Below are positions 1 to 8,053 of a DNA stretch of 32,696 bases, piece by piece. The notes under the pieces were generated by a model. It saw only the letters and a list, made by a program, of their open reading frames with translations, was not told where the DNA came from and did not search any database. Every line of letters begins with the position of its first letter. Positions within the stretch are counted from its first letter, which is position 1. The DNA is from Bacteroidota bacterium (GTDB lineage: Bacteria > Bacteroidota > Bacteroidia > Bacteroidales > JACABE01), in NCBI GenBank assembly GCA_026391675.1, contig JAPLDQ010000002.1, forward strand, positions 1-32,696, in the 5' to 3' direction. A program made the position numbers and the translations under genes.

Positions 1-1
1 C

Positions 2-3000
2 AGCAATAAAAATTTCTTAAAATATGATTTTATTATCAAGCCAAATTCAAAACCTGAAGATATACAGTTAGCCTACAAATATATTGATAATATAAAAATA
101 AGCAAAGGACATTTATTGGTTGAAACGTCTGTAAATCAATCCTTAGAATTTCGTCCTTATTGCTATCAGCTTATTGATGGAATTGAAAAGGAAATTGAAT
201 GCAGTTATGTTTTAAATAAAAATGTGCTGAGTTTTAAAGTTGGCAAATACGATACATCCAAAGAATTAATAATTGACCCGTCTTTAATCTTTTCAACCTA
301 TACAGGTTCTATAGCCGATAACTGGGGATTTATAGCAACTTATGATCTAGAAGGTAATGCATATTCGGGAGGCATAGTAAGTGGTATTGGGTATCCTGTT
401 AGTTTGGGTGCTTATCAGGTATCACCGGGTGGTAATTGGGATATAGCCATTATCAAATATGATTCTTTAGGTATTAACAGGTTATATGCAACTTACCTTG
501 GAGGAATAAACGCGGACTTGCCACATAGCCTCATTGTCAACTCATCCAATCAATTGCTAATTTTTGGTACTACAGGTTCACCCAACTTCCCTGTAACTCC
601 TAATGCTTATGATACAAGTTTTAACGGAGGACAAGCCATTACTTATGACGGGGTATTGGCATATCCTAATGGTGTTGACATCTATGTATGCAAATTAAGT
701 TCTGATGGATCACAATTACTGGCTTCTACTTATGTTGGCGGCAGTGGTAATGATGGATTGAATTATCGCCAGTACTACGACCCGGTTTTAATGTTTGGTA
801 ACGATTCTTTGTATTCAAATTATGGAGATGGTGCAAGAGGTGAAATCATTACCGATAATTTAAGCAATGTTTATGTTGGGACCTGTACTTTTTCCACTGA
901 TTTCCCTGGAACACTAAATGGATTTCAGCCTTTAAATCATGGTAAACAAGAAGGTATTGTTTTTAAACTTGATAATAGTCTGACAAATCTTATTTGGAGT
1001 TCCTATTTGGGAGGTAATGATGATGATGCGATATATTCTATCGATATTGATATTAACAATAATATTTATGTAACTGGTGGAACAAACTCCCTAAACTTCC
1101 CAACGACTACAAATGCTTATAAAACAAGCTATCAGGGAGGGAGTGCCGATGCTTTTGTTTCCAGAATATCTCAAAATGGCACCACATTAGTTGCCTCAAC
1201 TTATTACGGAAGTAACAAATATGATCAGGGTTATATTTTAAAATGCGGAAGCGACAATAATGTTTATATATGTGGCCAAACCAAAGCTGACAGTAATACA
1301 TTAATTTTTAATGCCCTTTATAATGTCCCAAATAGTGGGCAATTTATAGCTAAATTCATACCGACTTTGGATACTTTGTCATGGTCAACTGTTTTTGGTA
1401 CCGGTGATGGGAAACCTAATATATCTATAACTGCCTTTGCAGTTGATATCTGTAACAGAATATACCTGGCAGGTTGGGGAAAATACTGGGGTGGTTATAC
1501 ATTTAATGGGACAAGTTATAACTGGGGTACTGTATTTGGCACAAAAAATATGCAGACAACATCGAATGCTTATCAATCAACAACTGATGGTCAGGATTTC
1601 TATATTATGGTTTTAGGTAATAATGCTTCTTTTCTTGATTATGCAACTTTTTTCGGAGAACAACATGTTGGTAATGATTATAGCGGACACGATCATGTTG
1701 ATGGAGGTATAAGCAGGTTTGATAAAAAAGGTAATGTTTATCAGTCGGTATGTGCAAGTTGTGGTGGCTATAGCTTATTCCCAACTTATCCTGCTAATGT
1801 ATGGTCTGATTCTAATCACTCCTATAATTGTAATAATGCAATTTTTAAATTTAATATTCACAAAGATTTTGCATTAGCTGATTTTACATTATCTGATACA
1901 ATTGGAAAATGTGCTCCAGATACATTACATTTTATTAATACTAGTGTCGGAACTTCTTATTTCTGGGATTTTGGAGATGGATCTCCTATAAATTCACAAT
2001 CAAATCCAATTCATATTTACACACAAAGTGGTATTTATATTGTAAGACTGATTTCTTTATTATTAAATGGATGTAACTTGGCAGACACTATTTCTAAACA
2101 GATAATTATATTTAAAGATACTTCTTATTCAATACCAAATGCTCATGCCTGTTTTGGTTTTAATGTTCAAATCGGGGTTCCCCCAAATAGTAATCCAAAT
2201 TATACTTATCACTGGACCCCTGCAACAAATCTGAGTAATCCAAATATTCCAAATCCTTATGCAAACCCATCAGTTAATACAACTTATAAATTATTAATCT
2301 CAAATGGAATCTGTACTGACACTGTTAATCAATTGGTAGTAGTACATAAAATGATAGTTGATGCAGGAAATGACACAACTGTTTGCTCTGACTCTGTTAA
2401 ATTAACTGCATTTACATCAGAAAGTCCTGTACAATATATATGGTCATCCAATAATAGCTTTACAGATACACTAAATTCAAATCTGAATAGTAATTCAGTA
2501 ACGGTTCACCTAACTTCAAGTTCTTCAAATTTTTGGGTAAAAATTAAAAACCAATGGTGCGAAGGCATTGATCATATTCATATCACAACAAATTTATTAT
2601 CAACCCCATCTATTGCCAGAAATCCAAGTTGTCATGACAGCTGCGATGGAATGGCTTATGTTGTAACATCAGGCGGTACACCTCCCTATGCATATTTGTG
2701 GAATACAACATCAACCAATGATACTATCTTTAATCTGTGTGCCGGGACCTATACAGTTCAGATTACTGATGCACTGAACTGTAAATCTTCTGCCTCAGTT
2801 ACATTGACCAATCCTCCAATATTAATTACAAACCCGACAGTTACAAATATTCCATGTGCAGAAGCCTGTGTTGGAAGTATTAATGTAAATGCAAGCGGTG
2901 GATTTCCGCCATATACCTATTTATGGAGCAATTCACAAAACACGAATCCTATCAATAATTTATGTGCAGGAACTTATTTTGTACAAGTAACTGATAAAAA

Positions 3001-3571
3001 TAACTGCAAAACCAAAGACACAGCAAATGTTGTTATTAACTATTTCTTTATTAATGCCCATGTATGGTCTGATAAAGATACTATTTATAAAGATTTAAGC
3101 ACTGTATTACATGCAACACATTTCAGTGGATCAACCTATTCGTGGGTGCCGCCTTATAATTTAAATAATCCATACAACCCCGATCCTACTGCTTCGCCTC
3201 AGGTTACTACAACATATTATCTTACAATTACCGAACAACATGGATGCAAGTATAATGATTCCTTAAAAATAATGGTTATTGATTTATTATGCGGTGAACC
3301 TTATATTTTCATACCCAATGGATTCTCGCCCAATAACGATAGTAAAAATGATGTATTTTATGTTAGAAGCGAAATATTAGTTGAAATGGATTTACAAATT
3401 TTCGACCGCTGGGGAGAAAAAGTGTTTGAAACCAATTCCACAACAGTTGGATGGGATGGTAAATTCAAAGGAAAATATTGCCTGCCAGGTGTTTATTTAT
3501 ATATTTTTAATGGTAAATGCCTGAATCATAAAACTTTTGATAAAAGAGGAAACATAACCCTAATCCGATAA
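2..3571 (+). CDS. T9SS type B cargo: SBBP beta-propeller/PKD/SprB-repeat surface protein (5' partial)
   Basis: Large secreted surface protein, probably an adhesin or a gliding/biofilm component. The reading frame stays open to base 2, and the residues before the TTG at 116 fit the N-terminal domain that precedes SBBP repeats, so the true start lies outside the window. Numbering from 116: the run into LIIDPSLIFSTY (~50-63) is the usual junction to SBBP-type propeller repeats (~60-560, recurring STYxGG motifs). A PKD domain with WDFGDGSP follows (~590-670), then Ig-like stretches and two SprB-type repeats (~835-900 and ~911-980, each with GGxPPYxYLW and LCAGTY). The final ~90 residues (IPNGFSPNNDSKNDVF, DRWGEKVFE, GVYLYIF) are the gliding-motility-associated type B sorting domain. 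Known for the family: type B cargo is exported by T9SS and often encoded beside a PorP/SprF protein, as here, 3 bp downstream. The ligand is unknown. Confidence 0.9.
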   Translation, partial: SNKNFLKYDFIIKPNSKPEDIQLAYKYIDNIKISKGHLLVETSVNQSLEFRPYCYQLIDGIEKEIECSYVLNKNVLSFKVGKYDTSKELIIDPSLIFSTYTGSIADNWGFIATYDLEGNAYSGGIVSGIGYPVSLGAYQVSPGGNWDIAIIKYDSLGINRLYATYLGGINADLPHSLIVNSSNQLLIFGTTGSPNFPVTPNAYDTSFNGGQAITYDGVLAYPNGVDIYVCKLSSDGSQLLASTYVGGSGNDGLNYRQYYDPVLMFGNDSLYSNYGDGARGEIITDNLSNVYVGTCTFSTDFPGTLNGFQPLNHGKQEGIVFKLDNSLTNLIWSSYLGGNDDDAIYSIDIDINNNIYVTGGTNSLNFPTTTNAYKTSYQGGSADAFVSRISQNGTTLVASTYYGSNKYDQGYILKCGSDNNVYICGQTKADSNTLIFNALYNVPNSGQFIAKFIPTLDTLSWSTVFGTGDGKPNISITAFAVDICNRIYLAGWGKYWGGYTFNGTSYNWGTVFGTKNMQTTSNAYQSTTDGQDFYIMVLGNNASFLDYATFFGEQHVGNDYSGHDHVDGGISRFDKKGNVYQSVCASCGGYSLFPTYPANVWSDSNHSYNCNNAIFKFNIHKDFALADFTLSDTIGKCAPDTLHFINTSVGTSYFWDFGDGSPINSQSNPIHIYTQSGIYIVRLISLLLNGCNLADTISKQIIIFKDTSYSIPNAHACFGFNVQIGVPPNSNPNYTYHWTPATNLSNPNIPNPYANPSVNTTYKLLISNGICTDTVNQLVVVHKMIVDAGNDTTVCSDSVKLTAFTSESPVQYIWSSNNSFTDTLNSNLNSNSVTVHLTSSSSNFWVKIKNQWCEGIDHIHITTNLLSTPSIARNPSCHDSCDGMAYVVTSGGTPPYAYLWNTTSTNDTIFNLCAGTYTVQITDALNCKSSASVTLTNPPILITNPTVTNIPCAEACVGSINVNASGGFPPYTYLWSNSQNTNPINNLCAGTYFVQVTDKNNCKTKDTANVVINYFFINAHVWSDKDTIYKDLSTVLHATHFSGSTYSWVPPYNLNNPYNPDPTASPQVTTTYYLTITEQHGCKYNDSLKIMVIDLLCGEPYIFIPNGFSPNNDSKNDVFYVRSEILVEMDLQIFDRWGEKVFETNSTTVGWDGKFKGKYCLPGVYLYIFNGKCLNHKTFDKRGNITLIR

Positions 3572-3574
3572 ATT

Positions 3575-4603
3575 GTGAAAAGTCGAAAATATTACTCAAA
3601 TATACTAACTCTGCTATTATTCATGTTTCCGTCACTGTTAACAGGACAAGATATTCATTTTTCGCAATACATGAATTCTCCGCTGAATCTGAATCCTGCA
3701 CAAACTGGATTTTTCAGGGGTAGCAGCCGATTTGTATTAAATCATCGAAATCAGTGGGCTTCAGTTACCATACCTTATTCAACCTTTTCCGGCTCTTTCG
3801 ACATGCAATTGCTCAAAAGAAAATTCAAACAGGATATCATAGGCCTTGGAATCGTATTCAGCAATGATAAAGCTGGTGATGCAGCAATGGGAACTACACA
3901 GGGAAGTCTATCATTGTCATACACCAAGGGATTAAACAGAAGAAACAGTCATTTTTTATCCGTTGGTATTCAAGGTGGTGCTGCCCAGCATAGAGTTGAC
4001 TATACCAAGTTAAGTTTCGATAATCAATACAATGGAGATCATTATGATCCCAGCCTTTATAATGGTGAAAACTTTTCAAAAAGTAATTTCTTTTATTTTG
4101 ATATTTCATCAGGCGTTCATTGGTACCTGCAGTTACAGGACCAGCTTATATTTAATGCAGGTTTCTCAGCATTTCATCTTAATCAGCCTCAGCTTTCTTT
4201 TTTCAATAATAGCGATGTAATATTATATACCCGCTATGTTTTTTATGGAAATGCAGCTATTGGCCTGGGTGTAAATACCGATATGATCCCTTCCTTACTG
4301 ATTATGAAACAGGGACCTTATACAGAATTTTGTATAGGGACTGATTTTAAATTCATAAGCAACAGCAATTTATATTACTATTCGGCTATTACTACCGGTA
4401 TCTTTCTCAGGAATAAAGATGCTGTAATTATAAAAGCCGGATTGGAACAACAAAAATGGACGTTTGGTATCAGTTATGATTTTAATTTTTCTGACCTGAC
4501 ACCGGCCAGTAAATACCTGGGTGGTTACGAAATATCCATCAGTTATATCGTCAATCAAACACGTCCAAAGAAAGCTAAAGATATACCTTGCCCTATATTT
4601 TAA
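3575..4603 (+). CDS. PorP/SprF family outer-membrane protein
   Basis: Predicted outer-membrane beta-barrel of the PorP/SprF family, which is linked to secretion or surface attachment of type B T9SS cargo. A GTG start lies 3 bp after the adhesin stop, and no better start is near. The N-terminus has a signal peptide ending at LLTGQ, then the family hallmark QDIHFSQYMNSPLNLNPAQTG, with the following NHRNQW. The rest alternates aromatic and glycine-rich strands, as expected of a ~14-strand barrel. The length of 342 residues is within the usual 300-350. The tight spacing to the cargo gene and to the OmpA-like gene 9 bp downstream suggests one transcript. Inference: this paralogue is dedicated to the preceding cargo rather than being the core machine component, because the core genes porK-N are not nearby. 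Confidence 0.92.
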   Translation: MKSRKYYSNILTLLLFMFPSLLTGQDIHFSQYMNSPLNLNPAQTGFFRGSSRFVLNHRNQWASVTIPYSTFSGSFDMQLLKRKFKQDIIGLGIVFSNDKAGDAAMGTTQGSLSLSYTKGLNRRNSHFLSVGIQGGAAQHRVDYTKLSFDNQYNGDHYDPSLYNGENFSKSNFFYFDISSGVHWYLQLQDQLIFNAGFSAFHLNQPQLSFFNNSDVILYTRYVFYGNAAIGLGVNTDMIPSLLIMKQGPYTEFCIGTDFKFISNSNLYYYSAITTGIFLRNKDAVIIKAGLEQQKWTFGISYDFNFSDLTPASKYLGGYEISISYIVNQTRPKKAKDIPCPIF

Positions 4604-4612
4604 ATAAAAAAA

Positions 4613-6940
4613 GTGAATACAAATAAAAATACATATCATTCATCATCCATTCAAAATAAAATTTTTGAATGTTTTGTGTATTTTACCAAATTCACGATTT
4701 GTATAGTTTTTTTATTGTTTAGTATTTCCTTATTTGCTCAAACGGATGAGAATTATAAGAAAACTGCCGATGATGCATTGCAAAACGGTGACTATTATAC
4801 TGCTGCATATTTTTACAAAATTTTGCTGGATAAAGACAATATGAATCTGGATTTTGCCTATCGATATGCCAATGCCAACAGGCTATATAACAACTATAAA
4901 GAAGCAGAATACTGGTTTGAATTCATTGTATCAAAAGATAATGCTGATAAATATCCTTTATCAGGCTTTTACCTGGCAGAAATGAATAAATACAATGCTA
5001 AATATGGATTTGCCATAAGTAATTACACAAACTATTATAACAAGAACAGGGAGAAGAAAGATTATTATACTCAAAAAGCCTTGCAGGAAATAAATTCCTG
5101 CAAATGGGCAGCAAAACATATCACTGATACACATAAAGTCGAAATTACGCATTTAGGTAAAACCATAAACACTCCTTTCTCAGAATTCGGAGCACAACAA
5201 TACGGCGATAGTCTGCTGATTTATTCCTCTTTAAGGGAAATTGCATCCAATGAATTTGAAAGTTTTTTACCTGAAGCCTACCTTTCGAAAGTTTATAGTT
5301 CATATATTTCTGTTGCAGGTTATTCTTCGGGACGCGAACTTAAAGGAAAAATCAACAGCGATGAAATAAATACAGCCAATTTAAGTATTGATAATAAAAC
5401 GATGCAGGCTTATTTTACCCGTTGCAGCAAAAACGAAGGAGCTGAAATGGTTTGTGCCATTTATCAAAGTGAATTTAAAGCCGGTAAATGGGAAAAAGCA
5501 AAGAAATTAAACAATAAAATAAATCTTGAAGGCTTTACTTCCACACAACCGTCAGTTGTAAATAGTAATGATAAGGAAATACTTTATTTTGCGAGTAACC
5601 GGCCCGGTGGATTCGGACAAATGGACATCTGGTATTCGATTAAAAATAACGGTGAATTCCAGCAGGCTGTAAACTTAGGCAGCAATATCAATACACCGGG
5701 TAATGAAATAACACCTTTTTATGATACAAAATCACTGGAACTATATTTTGCTTCTGACTGGCATTTTGGCTTTGGCGGTTATGATAATTTCCATTCCAAA
5801 GGCGAATTAAACCAGTGGACAACAGTTGAAAATGCAGGTTTTCCGATTAATACAAGCTATAACGATTTATATTTTACAGTAAATGAAACAGAAAATGAAG
5901 GTTATTTAACCTCTAACCGGCTTGGCTCCTATTTTATTAAAGGAGAAACCTGCTGCAATGATATTTATGCCTATAAAATATTCAAAAAAGAAAAACCTGT
6001 AGAAGTAAAGAAAGATACAATTACCATTGAAGAAAGCATTAAAAAGCTGCTTCCTTTAACTTTGTATTTTCATAATGATGAACCGGATCCCAGTTGCATG
6101 AATACAACTACGGACAAAAACTACAAACAGACACTGGCTGACTATTATGCCATGAAGGACAAATATAAAGCTGAGTATTCAAAAGGCCTGAAACGTGAAG
6201 AATACCAGAAAGCCATCAATGATATTGATACATTTTTCATTAAAGAAGTAGGTGCCGGTTTTAAATCCTTAGAATTGTTTACCAGCCTTCTTTTGCGCGA
6301 TTTACAAAGAGGTAATGAAATCCGTATAACGGTTAAAGGTTATGCAAGTCCGTTAAATACCGATGAATACAATACCAACCTTAGTAAAAGACGTATTTCC
6401 AGCTTGATTAATTTCATGAAAGAATTCAATAACGGCATTTTAAAGCCTTATATGGAAGACAGCAATACCAAAGCAAAACTGATAGTGTATGAAGAACCTC
6501 TTGGGAAATCCATGGCCAGCAAAACCGTAAGTGATAATCCCAACGATCTGCGTAACTCTGTTTACAGCAAAGCCGCAGCACTGGAACGCAAGATTCAGAT
6601 ATTGTATTATGATTATACCAAAGAGGTGGATTCAACACCGTTGCTTAAATTCTTGATCGATTCCATTAATTTGGGGAAATTAAACCCAACAACAACCAAT
6701 GCATTTAGTATCCGCTTTAAAAATGCGGGCAAATATCCGTTTAGCATCAGTGATGTTAGTACAGATTGCAGCTGCATTAAATATTATTTCGATGAAACAG
6801 CCATATCTGCAGGAAAAGAAGGCGTAATAAGGATACTGATAGTGCCCGATGAAAGAAAAGGGCTGAAAAAGCAAATCATCACGTTGACTTTATCTCCTTT
6901 TAATAAAAAAGTTACCTTGCCTGTTAGATTTGAGGAATGA
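4613..6940 (+). CDS. PorE-like OmpA-family protein with TPR, PD40 propeller and C-terminal DUF1573-like domain
   Basis: Envelope protein resembling the T9SS-associated PorE architecture. A signal peptide (hydrophobic FLLFSISLFAQ) is followed by TPR-like helices (~47-165), WD40/PD40-type propeller blades (~185-470; e.g. ILYFASNRPGGFGQMDIWYS and ELYFASDWHFGFGGYDNF), and an OmpA-like domain (~490-665) with GYASP and NLSKRRISSLINFM. The last ~85 residues (from about residue 690; FRFKNAG-type strand, DCSCIKYYF, IRILIVPDERKG) resemble DUF1573, an Ig-like domain. OmpA-like domains usually bind peptidoglycan, so it may anchor the cargo/PorP pair to the cell wall (inference). The GTG at 4613 gives a long 43-residue leader. 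An in-frame GTG at 4676 would give a more normal 22-residue signal peptide and may be the true start. It is the last gene of the unit; no U-tract terminator follows, only the repeat beginning at 6965. Confidence 0.85.
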   Translation: MNTNKNTYHSSSIQNKIFECFVYFTKFTICIVFLLFSISLFAQTDENYKKTADDALQNGDYYTAAYFYKILLDKDNMNLDFAYRYANANRLYNNYKEAEYWFEFIVSKDNADKYPLSGFYLAEMNKYNAKYGFAISNYTNYYNKNREKKDYYTQKALQEINSCKWAAKHITDTHKVEITHLGKTINTPFSEFGAQQYGDSLLIYSSLREIASNEFESFLPEAYLSKVYSSYISVAGYSSGRELKGKINSDEINTANLSIDNKTMQAYFTRCSKNEGAEMVCAIYQSEFKAGKWEKAKKLNNKINLEGFTSTQPSVVNSNDKEILYFASNRPGGFGQMDIWYSIKNNGEFQQAVNLGSNINTPGNEITPFYDTKSLELYFASDWHFGFGGYDNFHSKGELNQWTTVENAGFPINTSYNDLYFTVNETENEGYLTSNRLGSYFIKGETCCNDIYAYKIFKKEKPVEVKKDTITIEESIKKLLPLTLYFHNDEPDPSCMNTTTDKNYKQTLADYYAMKDKYKAEYSKGLKREEYQKAINDIDTFFIKEVGAGFKSLELFTSLLLRDLQRGNEIRITVKGYASPLNTDEYNTNLSKRRISSLINFMKEFNNGILKPYMEDSNTKAKLIVYEEPLGKSMASKTVSDNPNDLRNSVYSKAAALERKIQILYYDYTKEVDSTPLLKFLIDSINLGKLNPTTTNAFSIRFKNAGKYPFSISDVSTDCSCIKYYFDETAISAGKEGVIRILIVPDERKGLKKQIITLTLSPFNKKVTLPVRFEE

Positions 6941-6964
6941 TTAATTTTTTTATCTCCCCACAAA

Positions 6965-7121
6965 TTTTGTTACAAGCACAATATTAGTAATTTCCTTACA
7001 AAAAATATCAAAAAATTATCGAGTAACTCCGCTTAGCGGATATGATATTTATTTTATCCGATAAATGGGAGGAAAAACATGTGTTCTTATCTGCTAATCG
7101 GCTGAAGAAGCCGATAAGTGG
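6965..7121. repeat. Composite palindromic repeat, copy 1 (REP/BIME-like), left of RAYT
   Basis: This 157-bp element is a diverged direct repeat of 7889-8045. Shared blocks run in the same order: TTTTGTTAyAAGCACAATAT at the left, a short perfect palindrome TCCGCTTAGCGGA (7028-7040) followed by TATGATATT, then ATAAATGG, and finally a long imperfect palindrome (7091-7121). In this copy the long hairpin extends outward with TTCTTATC/GATAAGAA, giving a stem spanning 7084-7128. It lies between the end of the OmpA-like gene and the stop codon of the RAYT gene. Confidence 0.85.
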
Positions 7122-7128
7122 ATAAGAA
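7084..7128. repeat. REP-like long palindrome A (extended stem)
   Basis: The arms CTGCTAATCGGC (7091-7102) and GCCGATAAGTGG (7110-7121) flank a TGAAGAA loop region. The outer arms TTCTTATC and GATAAGAA lengthen the stem. There is one A/A mismatch in the stem, as in the other two copies. Relative to those copies, the C-to-T changes in both arms make T/G and G/T pairs, which an RNA or single-stranded hairpin can tolerate. A TTAT tetranucleotide precedes the core. Confidence 0.85.
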
Positions 7129-7190
7129 TAAAGCAATACATCTTCCTAACTTAATAAATTTAAATTATATATATTCTGTAAAATGAATTT

Positions 7191-7784
7191 TTATTCATTT
7201 TCATATAAATCAGAAATCTTTTTATCTTCTAAATGAGTATATGACTGATTGTAAAAATCTTTTTTATCAATATTAATAAATTGATAAGCTAATTCTTTAT
7301 TTAATAATGTTCCATTTCTAAATCCAATATAATCAGGAAATGAAGAAAATTCCCAATCTTCAATTTTATCAACTAATTGAGCAACTTTAGGATTTTGATG
7401 AATATAAAAAACACAATTTCTTAAATATTCTTCTTTGTTAAAATTCAATCGCTTAGCTTTTGTTTGATGAGAAAATAACGAACCTTTTCTGTTTTGTTGT
7501 CTATTAATAGCTTGAGTGTAAGAACTTAACATAATACCTATTGATTTTGCCAATTCTTGAGTATAAATATTATCTTTTGAATTTATTAATTTTTCAGCTT
7601 CCTTTTTTACATTAATAAGCAAATGAAAATGATTGGGCATCAAACAATAAGCTATAATATCAGAATAAGGTAAAATATGTATTCTTAGTTTCTTTATAAA
7701 AAATAGATAGTTTTCTCTTGTGTAAAAAACTTGCTCATTACTTCTGTTATAAACATGATATGTAAAATCTTCTTTAAAATTCAT
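7191..7784 (-). CDS. REP-associated tyrosine transposase (RAYT, Y1_Tnp/IS200-like HUH family)
   Basis: Single-domain Y1 HUH endonuclease of 197 residues. These enzymes nick and join single-stranded DNA at REP hairpins. Visible features are the N-terminal YHVYNRSNEQVFY motif (~9-21), typical of this group, the HUH motif in CLMPNHFHLLIN (His52, His54), a likely catalytic Tyr89 in SSYTQAIN, the downstream RKGSLFSHQTKAKRL block, and IHQNPKVAQLV near the C-terminus. Unlike an IS200 element it has no obvious terminal inverted repeats. It lies between two ~157-bp palindromic direct repeats and beside a third palindrome, which fits a domesticated RAYT with its own REP family. The start is the ATG at 7784; no clear ribosome site is seen. 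It is very AT-rich compared with its neighbours, consistent with acquisition by transfer (inference). Confidence 0.9.
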   Translation of the reverse strand: MNFKEDFTYHVYNRSNEQVFYTRENYLFFIKKLRIHILPYSDIIAYCLMPNHFHLLINVKKEAEKLINSKDNIYTQELAKSIGIMLSSYTQAINRQQNRKGSLFSHQTKAKRLNFNKEEYLRNCVFYIHQNPKVAQLVDKIEDWEFSSFPDYIGFRNGTLLNKELAYQFINIDKKDFYNQSYTHLEDKKISDLYENE

Positions 7785-7833
7785 ATCTATTTAGTTTTAT
7801 TATTAGCACTTTAGTCTATATATTTATTTTTAT

Positions 7834-7864
7834 CCGCTAATCGGCAGAAGAAGCCGATAAGCGG
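7834..7864. repeat. REP-like long palindrome B
   Basis: 31-bp imperfect palindrome: CCGCTAATCGGC, loop AGAAGAA, GCCGATAAGCGG. There is a single A/A mismatch in an otherwise complementary 12-bp stem, and TTAT sits immediately 5'. It lies 50 bp upstream of the RAYT start codon and has the same orientation as copies A and C. Confidence 0.88.
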
Positions 7865-7885
7865 AAGGAAGTTCCAGCTTCCTTC
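7864..7885. repeat. Short perfect hairpin adjoining palindrome B
   Basis: GAAGGAAG and CTTCCTTC are complementary around a 6-base loop (TTCCAG). It abuts the right arm of palindrome B and ends 3 bp before copy 2 of the composite repeat. Its role is unknown. Confidence 0.6.
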
Positions 7886-7888
7886 ATA

Positions 7889-8045
7889 TTTTGTTATAAG
7901 CACAATATTAGCAATTTTTTGAGTAAAAATATTAAAAAAGAAAAATATCTCAGTACCTCCGCTTAGCGGATATGATATTATCTTATAAATGGAACAAAAT
8001 GCATCTTTTTTTATCCGCTAATCGGCTGAAAAAGCCGATAAGCGG
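7889..8045. repeat. Composite palindromic repeat, copy 2 (REP/BIME-like), right of RAYT
   Basis: Diverged direct repeat of 6965-7121 with the same 157-bp length and block order: TTTTGTTATAAGCACAATAT, short palindrome TCCGCTTAGCGGA (7958-7970), TATGATATT, ATAAATGG, and the long palindrome at 8015-8045. It ends 8 bp before the stop codon of the AddB-like gene, which reads towards it. Confidence 0.85.
8015..8045. repeat. REP-like long palindrome C
   Basis: CCGCTAATCGGC and GCCGATAAGCGG flank TGAAAAA, with TTAT immediately 5' (8011-8014). The stem and single A/A mismatch are identical to palindrome B. On the minus strand it follows the AddB-like stop codon but is not followed by a U-tract, so it is not a standard intrinsic terminator. 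Confidence 0.88.
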
Positions 8046-8053
8046 GAGAAGAG

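Noticed and set aside
6965-8045. Calling the RAYT block an IS200/IS605 insertion sequence
   Set aside because: The protein has the RAYT-type sequence and the flanks are direct composite repeats with palindromes, not the left/right ends of an IS; no partner TnpB is present.
7028-8045. CRISPR array made of the palindromes
   Set aside because: Only three long copies, irregular spacing, no uniform spacers and no cas genes.
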